Shown: in pieces, positions 51,835-59,883 of the stretch
Numbering within the stretch: the first letter of the stretch is position 1
Layout: every line of letters begins with the position of its first letter
Origin: Longimicrobium sp.
GTDB taxonomy: Bacteria > Gemmatimonadota > Gemmatimonadetes > Longimicrobiales > Longimicrobiaceae
Length of the DNA: 64,000 bases
Assembly (NCBI GenBank): GCA_036377595.1
Contig: DASUYB010000089.1
Span: 1-64,000, forward strand
Reading direction: 5' to 3'
The notes under the pieces: model-generated
What the model saw: the letters and a program-made list of their open reading frames with translations, nothing else
Told to the model about the DNA's origin: nothing
Database searches by the model: none
Program-made: the position numbers and the translations under genes

Positions 51835-53448
51835 ATGGACGGGACGTATCTGTGGTGGCAGCGCGGGGTGGTCTACCAGGTGTACCCGCGCTCGTTCATG
51901 GACTCGGACGGCGACGGGGTGGGCGACCTCCCCGGTATCACCTCCAGGCTCGACCACCTGCGCTGGCTGGGCGTGGACGCGGTGTGGATCAGCCCGATCT
52001 ACCCCAGCCCCATGGCCGACTTCGGCTACGACGTGTCGGACTACTGCGGCATCCATCCGCTGTTCGGCACCATGGACGACTTCGACCGCCTCCTGCGCGA
52101 AGCCCACGCGCGCGGGCTGAAGGTGCTGCTCGACTTCGTCCCCAACCACTCGTCCGACCAGCACCCGTGGTTCCAGGAATCGCGCTCGTCGCGCGACAAC
52201 CCGAAGCGCGACTGGTACATCTGGCGCGATCCGGCTCCGGATGGCGGGCCGCCCAACAACTGGCTGAGCAACTTCGGCGGCCCGGCTTGGACGTTCGACG
52301 AAGCGACCGGCCAGTATTACTACCACGCCTTCCTCCCCGAGCAGCCCGACCTCAACTGGCGCAACCCCGAGGTCGTGGACGCGATGCTCGACGTGCTACG
52401 CTTCTGGCTCGATCGCGGCGTCGACGGGTTCCGGGTGGACGTGATCTGGCACCTGATCAAGGACGACGAGTTCCGCGACAACCCCGCGAACCCCGGCTTC
52501 CGCGCAGGCGACAACCCGTTCCACCAGTTCGCGCCCGTCTACACCACCGACCGCCCCGAGGTGCACGACGTGATCGGCCGCATGCGCGCGCTGTTCGACG
52601 AGTACGACGAGCGCGTGCTGATCGGCGAGATCTACCTCCCCGTGGAGCGGCTGGTGACGTATTACGGCGCGGACCTGAAGGGGGCGCACCTCCCCTTCAA
52701 CTTCCAGCTCATCCAGGCCCGCTGGGACGCGCGCGGCATCGCGGCGATGGTGGACGAGTACGACCGGGCCATTCCCGACGGCGGGTGGCCCAACTGGGTG
52801 CTGGGGAACCACGACCAGCACCGCATCGCCACGCGGGTTGGCGCGGAGCAGGCGCGGGTGGCCGCCGTGCTCCTGCTCACCCTGCGCGGCACGCCCACGC
52901 TGTACTACGGCGACGAGATCGGGATGCACGACGTTCCCATCCCCCCCGGCCGGGTGCAGGACCCGTTCGAGAAGAACGTCCCCGGCAAGGGCCTCGGCCG
53001 CGACCCCGAGCGCACGCCGATGCAGTGGAGCGCCGCGCCGAACGCCGGCTTCACCACCGGCGAGCCCTGGCTCCCCATCGCCGACGACTTCGCGGCGATC
53101 AACGTCGAGGCGGAGCGCGACGACCCGCGCTCGATGCTCTCGCTCTGCCGCCGGCTGATCGCGCTGCGGCGCGCGGAGCCGGCGCTGGCGGTCGGCGCCT
53201 ACCGCTCCGTCCGCGCCGACGGCGACGTGCTGGCGTACGTCCGCAGTGCGGGAGATGCGCACTTCCTGGTGGTGATGAACCTGGGCGCCGCGCCCACTGC
53301 CCTCCGCCGCCGCGAGGGCGACCCCGGCGGCACGGTGGCGCTGGGGACGGAGCTGGAGCGCGAAGGAAAGCGGGTCGAGGGAGATGTCGATCTGGCTGCA
53401 AACGAAGCGGTCGTGATCCGGCTGGACGCGGCGCCGCCGTCGCGATGA
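51835..53448 (+). CDS. GH13 alpha-glucosidase (oligo-1,6-glucosidase type)
   Basis: 537 residues, normal size for GH13 exo-glucosidases. The (beta/alpha)8 barrel begins WWQRGVVYQVYPRSFMDSDG. The catalytic residues are nucleophile D202 in GFRVDVIWH, acid/base E265 in LIGEIYLP and transition-state stabiliser D327 in LGNHDQHR. LLDFVPNHSSDQHPWF and TPTLYYGDEIGM are the other conserved GH13 regions. A C-terminal beta domain (about 460-537) follows. There is no signal peptide, so it acts on imported alpha-glucosides in the cytosol. Confidence 0.93.
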   Translation: MDGTYLWWQRGVVYQVYPRSFMDSDGDGVGDLPGITSRLDHLRWLGVDAVWISPIYPSPMADFGYDVSDYCGIHPLFGTMDDFDRLLREAHARGLKVLLDFVPNHSSDQHPWFQESRSSRDNPKRDWYIWRDPAPDGGPPNNWLSNFGGPAWTFDEATGQYYYHAFLPEQPDLNWRNPEVVDAMLDVLRFWLDRGVDGFRVDVIWHLIKDDEFRDNPANPGFRAGDNPFHQFAPVYTTDRPEVHDVIGRMRALFDEYDERVLIGEIYLPVERLVTYYGADLKGAHLPFNFQLIQARWDARGIAAMVDEYDRAIPDGGWPNWVLGNHDQHRIATRVGAEQARVAAVLLLTLRGTPTLYYGDEIGMHDVPIPPGRVQDPFEKNVPGKGLGRDPERTPMQWSAAPNAGFTTGEPWLPIADDFAAINVEAERDDPRSMLSLCRRLIALRRAEPALAVGAYRSVRADGDVLAYVRSAGDAHFLVVMNLGAAPTALRRREGDPGGTVALGTELEREGKRVEGDVDLAANEAVVIRLDAAPPSR

Positions 53449-53572
53449 AGATGGTCGCGGCGGACGGATGGGGATGACGATCGAGGCGGCGAAACCGGTC
53501 GATTCAAACCGCCGCAGGCCGTGGCGCATCCAACCCCCTGCGAACACCCTCCATTCACCCGCGGACCCTCCA

Positions 53573-54703
53573 ATGACCAGACTCTCTCTCCGCGCCGCGC
53601 TGCTCGCCTGCACGCTGGGCGGGATCGTCACCGCGCCCGCCGCGGCACAGGAAAGCACCATCGACCGCACCTTCCCGGCGCGCCCCGGCGGCACGCTGAA
53701 CCTGGACCTGCGCCCCGGCGGCTCCGTGCGCGTGGAGGCGTGGGACCGCGACGAGGTGCACGTGCAGGGCACGCTGGGCGGCCGCGACTGGCGCGAGCAG
53801 GTGGTCACCGCGCGGCCCACGGGCGACGGCGTGGAGCTCCGCGTCAGCTTCGAGGGCGAGCGGGAGAGCTACAGCACCGACAACCGCTTCGAGGTGCACG
53901 TGCCGCGGCGCTACTCGGTGCGGATGAGTTCCGGCGGCGGCGACCTGTCGGTGCGCGGGCTGGAGGGCGAGTTCTCCGGCAGCACCGGCGGCGGCGCCAT
54001 CCGGCTGGAGAACGTCTCGGGCGAGGCGCACCTGAGCACCGGCGGCGGTGGCATCAACGTCACCGACTCGCGGCTCGACGGCAACGTGTCCACGGGCGGC
54101 GGCAACGTCGTCTTCCGCAACGTCACCGGCAGCGTGAATGGGCGCACCGGCGGCGGATCGGTGACCCACGAGGATTCGCCGCGCTCCGGCACGGTCCGGC
54201 GCGCGTCGGCCTCGGGCGGCCGCGGGCGCACCATCGAGACGGGCGGTGGCGACGTGAACATCCCCTCGGCCGACGGCGACGTGCGCGCCTCCACCGGCGG
54301 CGGCGACATCACCATCGGCACGGTGGACGGCGGCGTCCGCGCCAGCACGGGCGGCGGCGACGTGCGCATCGCCTCCGCCGCGGGCGACCTGGAGCTGCGG
54401 ACGGGCGGCGGGTCGGTCGTGGCCACCCTCGTGCGCGGTGCCGACGTCGACATCACCTCCGGCGGCGGCGAGGTGACGCTGTACCTGCCGCGGGGCATCG
54501 GCGCCGAGTTCGAGATCGAGACGTCGACGCAGCGCAACCGCCGCCACGTGGTCATCGACGGCGATTTCCCGCTGCGGGTGACGGAAGACGACGACTGGGA
54601 CGACGACCACCGCCGCGTGCGCGCCACCGGCCGCACCGGCGACGGCAGCCATCGCATCGTCATCCGCACCGCCGGCGCCGACGTCCACATCCGCAGCCGG
54701 TGA
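53573..54703 (+). CDS. Secreted DUF4097 beta-strand-repeat protein
   Basis: 376 residues. The signal peptide TRLSLRAALLACTLGGIVTA...AAAQ is followed by about nine short repeats, roughly 18-22 residues each, with the core (S/R/E)TGGG(A/G/N/S/D)(I/V). This predicts a right-handed beta-helix or stacked adhesin-like fold (DUF4097). The C-terminus has an acidic loop EDDDWDDDHRR. It is probably periplasmic or surface exposed; function unknown. No ribosome site is obvious. It follows the glucosidase by 124 bases. Confidence 0.82.
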   Translation: MTRLSLRAALLACTLGGIVTAPAAAQESTIDRTFPARPGGTLNLDLRPGGSVRVEAWDRDEVHVQGTLGGRDWREQVVTARPTGDGVELRVSFEGERESYSTDNRFEVHVPRRYSVRMSSGGGDLSVRGLEGEFSGSTGGGAIRLENVSGEAHLSTGGGGINVTDSRLDGNVSTGGGNVVFRNVTGSVNGRTGGGSVTHEDSPRSGTVRRASASGGRGRTIETGGGDVNIPSADGDVRASTGGGDITIGTVDGGVRASTGGGDVRIASAAGDLELRTGGGSVVATLVRGADVDITSGGGEVTLYLPRGIGAEFEIETSTQRNRRHVVIDGDFPLRVTEDDDWDDDHRRVRATGRTGDGSHRIVIRTAGADVHIRSR

Positions 54704-54727
54704 TGCGATCGCGGCGATACACCGCCA

Positions 54728-54914
54728 GACGTCATCCCGAGGCCGGCCAGACCGTGACCGCGTCCGCGCCGTAGGTTGCAGGCCGAGGGATCTATAGCCT
54801 GCATCCGAGCACCAGCCAGGCTGTCGCTCGGATGCAGGCGATAGATCCTTCGGTCGGCGCCAAGCTCCGGCGCGGACGCAATGCCGGTGCGGCGCCTCCC
54901 TCAGGATGACGTCA
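54728..54914. repeat. Palindromic dispersed element (GTCATCCCGAGG family)
   Basis: The left arm is GACGTCATCCCGAGGCC...GAGGGATCTATAGCC. The right arm is GATAGATCCTTCGGTCGGCG...CCTCCCTCAGGATGACGTC. It contains an inner palindrome GCCTGCATCCGAGC / GCTCGGATGCAGGC. Confidence 0.82.
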
Positions 54915-54995
54915 TCGTGGGGGATTCCTCATCAAACAATACGGAAGGGCCCCGGCCAGTCAGCCGGGGCCCTTCGCATCCGCGCGCGATCGCCG

Positions 54996-56402
54996 TCAGG
55001 CGACCATCATCATCGGCTCCTCGAGGTAGCTCTTCAGCGTCTCCAGGAACTTGGCGCCAGTCGCGCCGTCGATCACGCGGTGGTCGCAGGACAGGGTCAC
55101 GCGCATGCGCTGGCGCACGGCCATGTCGCCGTTCTCATCCACCACCACCTTCGGCGAGATGGCGCCGACGGCCAGGATGGCGGCCTCGGGCGGGTTGATC
55201 ACCGCGGTGAACTCCTCGATCCCGAACATCCCCAGGTTGCTGATGGAGAAGGTGGAGCCCGTGTACTCCTCGGGCTTCAGCTTCTTCTCCCGCGCGCGCC
55301 CGGCCAGCTCGCGCACCTCCGTGGCGATCTCGGTGACGCCCTTCCGATCCGCGTCGCGCACCACGGGGGTGATGAGGCCCTCGTCCACCGCCACCGCCAC
55401 GCCCACGTGCACGGCGTCGTGGAAGCGGATGGCGTCGCCCGTCCACGCGGCATTGACCCATGGATGCTTCCGCAGCGCGGCGGCCACCGCCTTGATGATC
55501 AGGTCGTTGGGGCTGACCTTCACCCCCTCGTCCTTGAAGCGGTCGTTGATCTTCGCGCGCAGCCGCATCGCCTCGCCCATGTCGATCTCGACGGTGAGGA
55601 AGAAGTGCGGCACCGGGCCGATGGACTGCGTGAGCCGCTTCGCGATGGTCTTGCGCATCGGCGAGAGCGGGAGGTCGCGGTCGCCCGCACCCGGGGCGCC
55701 CGCCTGCACCGGCGCGGGCGCCGGGGCCGCCTCGGGCCGCGCCTCGGCGGGCGCCGGAGCCTCGGCCTGCGCGCCGCCCTGCATCGCGGCTTCGACGTCA
55801 CGCTTGATGATGCGGCCGCCGGGGCCGGAGCCCTGCACGCTGCCGATCTGCATCCCCGCCTCCGACGCAATCCTGCGCGCCAGCGGCGACGCCTTCACCC
55901 GCCCGTTCCCCGCCGCGTCGCCCCCCGCGGCCGCGCCGGCCTCCGCGGCGCCCGACGCGGGAGCGGCCGTCGGTGCCGCGCCCTTCGGCGTGCTCTCGGA
56001 GTCCTCCTCCGTCTGCCCCGCGGCAGCCACCGCAGCCGCGCCGCGGCCGACGTCGGACGACCCCTCCGCCATAGCCGCCGTCTCCTGCTTCGGCGCCTCG
56101 GCGGTGGACGCGGCCTGGCTCGCCTGCGCCTCGCCGCCGCCGGTGAGGGCGGAGACGTCCTCGTCCGCGCCCGCGATCACGGCGATGACGGTGCCGACGT
56201 TGGCGGTGTCGCCCTCGTTCAGCATGCGCTTACGCAGCACGCCCGAGCCGCGGGCCACCAGCTCCATCGTGGCCTTGTCGGTCTCGACCTCGGCCAGGAC
56301 GTCGCCCTCCTTGACGTGGTCGCCCTCGTTCTTCAGCCAGGTGGCCAGGCGCCCTTCCTCCATCGTGGGCGAGAGCGCCTCCATGTAGACCTTGGTCGCC
56401 AT
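54996..56402 (-). CDS. pdhC: Pyruvate dehydrogenase E2, dihydrolipoamide acetyltransferase
   Basis: 468 residues. The N-terminal lipoyl domain carries the lipoylated lysine K43 in VETDKATMELVA. An Ala/Pro-rich linker, the E1/E3-binding domain (KASPLARRIASEAGMQIGSV, QGSGPGGRIIKRDV) and the catalytic domain follow. The catalytic motif SCDHRVIDGATGAKFL is near the C-terminus. It passes the acetyl group from the lipoyl arm to CoA. It is last of the pdh genes; a palindromic repeat sits in the E1beta-E2 spacer. Lipoylation would need LipA, encoded at 59880-61004. Confidence 0.94.
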   Translation of the reverse strand: MATKVYMEALSPTMEEGRLATWLKNEGDHVKEGDVLAEVETDKATMELVARGSGVLRKRMLNEGDTANVGTVIAVIAGADEDVSALTGGGEAQASQAASTAEAPKQETAAMAEGSSDVGRGAAAVAAAGQTEEDSESTPKGAAPTAAPASGAAEAGAAAGGDAAGNGRVKASPLARRIASEAGMQIGSVQGSGPGGRIIKRDVEAAMQGGAQAEAPAPAEARPEAAPAPAPVQAGAPGAGDRDLPLSPMRKTIAKRLTQSIGPVPHFFLTVEIDMGEAMRLRAKINDRFKDEGVKVSPNDLIIKAVAAALRKHPWVNAAWTGDAIRFHDAVHVGVAVAVDEGLITPVVRDADRKGVTEIATEVRELAGRAREKKLKPEEYTGSTFSISNLGMFGIEEFTAVINPPEAAILAVGAISPKVVVDENGDMAVRQRMRVTLSCDHRVIDGATGAKFLETLKSYLEEPMMMVA

Positions 56403-56417
56403 CTTCTTTTTCAGTAG

Positions 56418-56497
56418 AAAGTGCCCAGTGCCAAGTGCCCAGTGCCCAGTGCGCGCAGGTCAGTTCCTGGGCACTGGGCACTGGGTACTGGGCACTT
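56418..56497. repeat. Palindrome of AGTGCCC/GGGCACT words, 'empty' copy
   Basis: The left arm is AAAGTGCCCAGTGCCAAGTG, then CCCAGTGCCCAGT. The right arm is CTGGGCACTGGGCACTGGG, then TACTGGGCACTT. The loop is about 15 bases. The left arm is identical over some 33 bases to 57498-57530. It occupies the E1beta-E2 spacer. Confidence 0.9.
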
Positions 56498-57476
56498 ATC
56501 GGTACAGCACCCGGTTCACCTTCTCCACCACCAGCTCGGCGCTGGGCTTCACCGCCTTCTCCAGCGCCTTGGCGTAGGGCATCGGCACGTCGGCCTGGGT
56601 CACGCGCAGCACCGGCGCGTCGAGCAGGTCGAACGCCTCCTCCTGGATCAGCGCCGCCACCGTCGCGGTGATCCCGCCGTGGGGCCACCCCTCCTCCAGC
56701 AGCACCGCGCGGTTCGTCTTCCCCACGGAGTTGAGGATCGCCTCGGTATCGAGCGGGCGGATGGAGCGGAGATCGACGACCTCGGCGTTCACCCCGTCCT
56801 TCTCCAGCATCCCCGCGGCCTGCAGCGCCACGTGGATCATCTTCCCGTGGGTGATGATGGAGACGTCGCTCCCCTCGCGCTTCACCTCGGCGACCCCGAG
56901 CGGGATGACGTAGTCGTCGTCCTCGGGGACCTCGCCCTTGAGGTTGTAGAGCATCTCGCCCTCGAACACGCAGACGGGGTCGTCGTCGCGGATGGCGGCC
57001 TTGAGCAGCCCCTTGGCGTCCGCCGGCGTGCCGGGGACCACCACCTTCACGCCGGGATAGTGGGCGACCTGGCTCTCCAGCGCTTGGGAGTGCTGCGCGG
57101 CGAGCTGGAGGGCGGCGCCGGTGGGGCCGCGGAAGGTGACCGGCATGCTGAACTGGCCGCCGCTCATCGACCTCATCTTGGCCGCGGAGTTGAAGATCTG
57201 GTCGAACGCCAGGATGGCGAAGTTCCAGGTCATGAACTCGATCACCGGCCGCACCCCCGTCATCGCCGCGCCCACACCCAGCCCCGCGAACCCGAGCTCG
57301 GTGATGGGCGTGTCGACCACGCGCATCTCGCCGTACTTGTCCAGCAGCCCCTTCGACACCTTGTAGGCGCCGTTGTACACGCCCACTTCCTCGCCCATCA
57401 GGAAGACGTCGGGGTCGCGCGCCATCTCTTCGTCGAGCGCCTGGTTCAGCGCCTCGCGATACGTGATCACCGCCAT
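56496..57476 (-). CDS. pdhB: Pyruvate dehydrogenase E1 component, beta subunit
   Basis: 326 residues. AVITYREALNQALDEEMARD at the start, VFLMGEEVGVYNGAYKVSKG with the catalytic-site Glu, and VVDTPITELGFAGLGVGAAM are standard E1beta signatures. The transketolase C domain follows (SIITHGKMIHVALQAAGMLE; LLEEGWPHGGITATVAALI). It pairs with E1alpha to form the ThDP site that decarboxylates pyruvate. The ATG lies 2 bases after the stop of the inserted four-helix-bundle gene. Confidence 0.94.
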   Translation of the reverse strand: MAVITYREALNQALDEEMARDPDVFLMGEEVGVYNGAYKVSKGLLDKYGEMRVVDTPITELGFAGLGVGAAMTGVRPVIEFMTWNFAILAFDQIFNSAAKMRSMSGGQFSMPVTFRGPTGAALQLAAQHSQALESQVAHYPGVKVVVPGTPADAKGLLKAAIRDDDPVCVFEGEMLYNLKGEVPEDDDYVIPLGVAEVKREGSDVSIITHGKMIHVALQAAGMLEKDGVNAEVVDLRSIRPLDTEAILNSVGKTNRAVLLEEGWPHGGITATVAALIQEEAFDLLDAPVLRVTQADVPMPYAKALEKAVKPSAELVVEKVNRVLYR

Positions 57477-57478
57477 CG

Positions 57479-57898
57479 TCAGCGATTCCTCTCCGTTAAA
57501 GTGCCCAGTGCCAAGTGCCCAGTGCCCAGTAACTGCTTATCTCTCTCCAGCGATTTACGCAGAGAGACGAGCATGCGGGTGATTTCCGAGCACTTCTCCA
57601 GCAAGGCACCGAAATCCTTTTCTCCGACGTACTCCAGGTCGCGCGCCAGATACAACTGACTCCGGACCTCGCCGGCAGATCCGCGCGCGAAGGTGATGAA
57701 GCGCGCGAACTCCGGCTTGCTGTTCCGCTCGAACCCTTCCGCGATGTTCGACATCACCGACACGGATGCGCGCTGGATCTGGTCTCTCAACCCAAAATCC
57801 CTCGCGAACCTGCCGCTGCCGGTTACCCGATAGATGTCCACGCACAGTTGCTTCGCCTTCTGCCATGCTTTCAGGTCCTCGAACCTCGAAACCGGCAA
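57479..57898 (-). CDS. Four-helix-bundle protein of the S23/IVP (Avd-like) family, inserted in the pdh operon
   Basis: 139 residues from a TTG with GGGAGG 6 bases upstream. The family core is plain: FEDLKAWQKAKQLCVDIYRV, FGLRDQIQRASVSVMSNIAE, GFERNSKPEFARFITFARGS and AGEVRSQLYLARDLEYV. These proteins were first seen encoded by 23S rRNA intervening sequences and resemble Avd of diversity-generating retroelements. The gene sits between E1alpha and E1beta and is flanked by both arms of the AGTGCCC palindrome. Its last codons (LLGTGHLALGTL) are written in repeat sequence. It ends 2 bases before the pdhB ATG. Its role here is unknown; insertion is likely. Confidence 0.87.
   Translation of the reverse strand: MPVSRFEDLKAWQKAKQLCVDIYRVTGSGRFARDFGLRDQIQRASVSVMSNIAEGFERNSKPEFARFITFARGSAGEVRSQLYLARDLEYVGEKDFGALLEKCSEITRMLVSLRKSLERDKQLLGTGHLALGTLTERNR
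57498..57530. repeat. AGTGCCC palindrome, left arm, next to the four-helix-bundle gene
   Basis: Identical over about 33 bases to the left arm of 56418-56497. It is read as the 3' end of the four-helix-bundle gene. Confidence 0.88.
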
Positions 57899-57920
57899 GC
57901 GAGCCTCCCGGGTTTGGGGT

Positions 57921-57953
57921 TACTGGGCACTGGGCACTTGGCACTGGGCACTT
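57921..57953. repeat. AGTGCCC palindrome, right arm, upstream of the four-helix-bundle gene
   Basis: TACTGGGCACTGGGCACTTG followed by GCACTGGGCACTT is the complement-type arm matching 57498-57530. It lies in the E1alpha/four-helix-bundle spacer. Confidence 0.88.
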
Positions 57954-57957
57954 CAGT

Positions 57958-59112
57958 TCAGCGATTCCTCATGTCGAAATAGAGCCTGCCGTTGACGTCC
58001 TCTTCGGCGTAGATGTCGGTGTAGACCTGGTCCACGCCCGGCTCGGGCGACTTGTCGGCGAACTCGGCGGCCTCCTCGGAGACGCGCTTGGCCTCGGCGT
58101 CCATCTCCTCGAGCTCCTTCTGGCTCAGGATCTCGTTGCGAGCCAGCAGCTCGCCGAAGATGGTGATGGGGTCGTTCGCCTTCTCCTTCTCCACGTCCTC
58201 CTTGGTCCGGTAGACGCCGGAGACGGGGTCGGACATCGAATGGCCCACGTAGCGGTAGGTGCGCGCCTCGATCAGCGTGGGCCCCTCGCCCGCCCGCGCG
58301 CGGTCCGAGGCTTCCTTAGCCACGCGGTACATGTCGAGCACGTCCATGCCGTCGGCGACGGCGCTCGGCATGGCGTAGGCGCTGGCCTTCTGCCAGATAT
58401 CGTAGAGCGACGCGGCGCGCTCCCACGCCGTGCCCATCCCGAAGCGGTTGTTCTCCACGATCAGCACGAGCGGGAGCTTCCAGAGCGCGGCCATGTTCAG
58501 CGACTCGTGGAAGGCGCCCTGGTTCACCGCCGCCTCGCCGCAGTAGACCTGCATCACCCGGTCTTCCTGCTTGTACTTGATCTTCCACGCCACGCCGAGG
58601 GCCAGCGGGATCTGCGCGCCCACGATGCCGTGGCCGCCCAGGTACCCCGTGTCGGCGCGGAACATGTGCATGGAGCCGCCCTTCCCCTTGCTGCACCCGT
58701 CGGCGCGGCCGTACAGCTCGGCCATCACCGCGCCGGGGTCCACGCCCTTCTGCAGCGCGTGCACGTGCTCGCGGTAGGCGGTCATCACGTAGTCGTCGTC
58801 GCGCAGCGCGTGGATGGCGCCGATGGCCACCGCCTCCTGGCCGATGTACAGGTGGCAGAAGCCGCCGATCTTCCCCAGCGCGTAGCTCTCGGCCGCCTTC
58901 TCCTCGAAGCGGCGGGCCAGGAGCATGTCGTACATCATCTGCCGCAGCGTATCGCGCTCCAGCCCCTGCAGCCGCTCCTCGTCGCTCTTCGGCTGCTGCT
59001 GCTCGGGCTGCGCGGCGGGCGCTCCGTCCTGGCGGAGCCCGGCATCGTCGTGGGAGGGCTCGGCCGCGCGGGCGACCGGCTGGCGGGTCTTGGTCTCAGG
59101 CATCGTATCCAT
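57958..59112 (-). CDS. pdhA: Pyruvate dehydrogenase E1 component, alpha subunit
   Basis: 384 residues. A Pro/Gln-rich leader (1-about 45) is followed by the E1alpha domain: LLARRFEEKAAESYALGKIG, GFCHLYIGQEAVAIGAIHAL, YREHVHALQKG, GGSMHMF and GGHGIVGAQIPLALGVAW. The ThDP/Mg motif reads CGEAAVNQGAFHESLNMAAL, then LPLVLIVENN, so Glu replaces the usual Asp of GDG. The phosphorylation-loop region YRYVGHSMSDP is conserved. It is first of the pdh genes. An alternative start is the second Met (59103). Confidence 0.94.
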   Translation of the reverse strand: MDTMPETKTRQPVARAAEPSHDDAGLRQDGAPAAQPEQQQPKSDEERLQGLERDTLRQMMYDMLLARRFEEKAAESYALGKIGGFCHLYIGQEAVAIGAIHALRDDDYVMTAYREHVHALQKGVDPGAVMAELYGRADGCSKGKGGSMHMFRADTGYLGGHGIVGAQIPLALGVAWKIKYKQEDRVMQVYCGEAAVNQGAFHESLNMAALWKLPLVLIVENNRFGMGTAWERAASLYDIWQKASAYAMPSAVADGMDVLDMYRVAKEASDRARAGEGPTLIEARTYRYVGHSMSDPVSGVYRTKEDVEKEKANDPITIFGELLARNEILSQKELEEMDAEAKRVSEEAAEFADKSPEPGVDQVYTDIYAEEDVNGRLYFDMRNR

Positions 59113-59171
59113 CTCGAACCAGTGATTTTCCCGGGTTCGTGTCGGTGATCTCGGATCGGTTAATCGCGCGT

Positions 59172-59408
59172 CTAAGCCGCGCGCGTAGGTGCTGCTGTGC
59201 CTTCTCCCGCGCGCGCTGCCCGCGCCCGCTCGGCGGCCACGCGCGGGTCAACGGCAGGCGGAAGCCCCAGCTCCCGCGCACCGTCTTCGCCCTCTCGGTT
59301 GATGAACTCGACGCGTTGCTCCGGCGTCATGTATGCCATCTTGCGGGACAGATCATCACGCAGCTCGCGCATCAGGCGCACAGCGTCGAACGGCTTCTCA
59401 GTCGTCAT
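59172..59408 (-). CDS. Probable antitoxin of the adjacent PIN toxin
   Basis: 78 residues. The N-terminal KPFDAVRLMRELRDDLSRKM plus AYMTPEQRVEFINRE matches a small family I know as partners of PIN-domain toxins (KPFDxVxxxREIRDxL...MTPEE). An Ala/Arg-rich tail follows. Its ATG overlaps the end of the PIN gene by 11 bases. The order is toxin first, antitoxin second, opposite to the classic vapBC layout. Confidence 0.72.
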   Translation of the reverse strand: MTTEKPFDAVRLMRELRDDLSRKMAYMTPEQRVEFINREGEDGARELGLPPAVDPRVAAERARAARAGEGTAAPTRAA

Positions 59409-59883
59409 CGTCCACCACCTCCTGCGGAGTGCGGATCTCCAGTGGCCGCAGTCCCGATCCGAGGTTCACGGCGTTGAAGCCCTTGATCCGCAGCAAGTTG
59501 ACCACATGCTTGAAGTTCCAGCTCACCAGCACGTCCACTTCGGCCAGCGTCGCCGCCGCGATGTGCTGCGCGTCGGCGGTCATTCGCTTGGGGATTACGC
59601 CGGCCGCGAGATAGAGCGCTGCAAGGCGCTCGCCCTCACTCGTCAGCTGCAACCGCTCGATGTGATCGTCCGGCACCCGGTTGAGCACTTCCTGCACTGC
59701 GGTGGGTGCATTCCGCAGTTCTCCGACAGTGACGCTGGACAACACGAGCACGTGCTCGCCCGACTCGAACTTGCTGAACAGATTCCGCGACGCGGCCTCG
59801 AACTCCGGATCGAGACAGCCGCCGATCACCGAAGTGTCGACGTAGATCCGCAGCCTGCCCGAGCCCGCCGGCGTCCCGCTCAC
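59398..59883 (-). CDS. PIN-domain (VapC-like) toxin coupled to lipA
   Basis: 161 residues from a GTG that overlaps the lipA stop (GTGA). PIN motifs are the first Asp D16 in [13 protein letters not shown], Glu in [12 protein letters not shown], Asp in [19 protein letters not shown] and the WNFKHVVN segment. The tail [20 protein letters not shown] is typical of the PIN group whose antitoxin lies downstream. It is probably an Mg2+-dependent RNase. Translation is coupled to lipoyl synthase, which is unusual for a toxin. Confidence 0.82.
   Translation of the reverse strand: MSGTPAGSGRLRIYVDTSVIGGCLDPEFEAASRNLFSKFESGEHVLVLSSVTVGELRNAPTAVQEVLNRVPDDHIERLQLTSEGERLAALYLAAGVIPKRMTADAQHIAAATLAEVDVLVSWNFKHVVNLLRIKGFNAVNLGSGLRPLEIRTPQEVVDDDD

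Noticed and set aside
57479-57957. Diversity-generating retroelement around the four-helix-bundle gene
   Set aside because: No reverse transcriptase, template or variable repeat lies nearby; only the Avd-like fold is shared.
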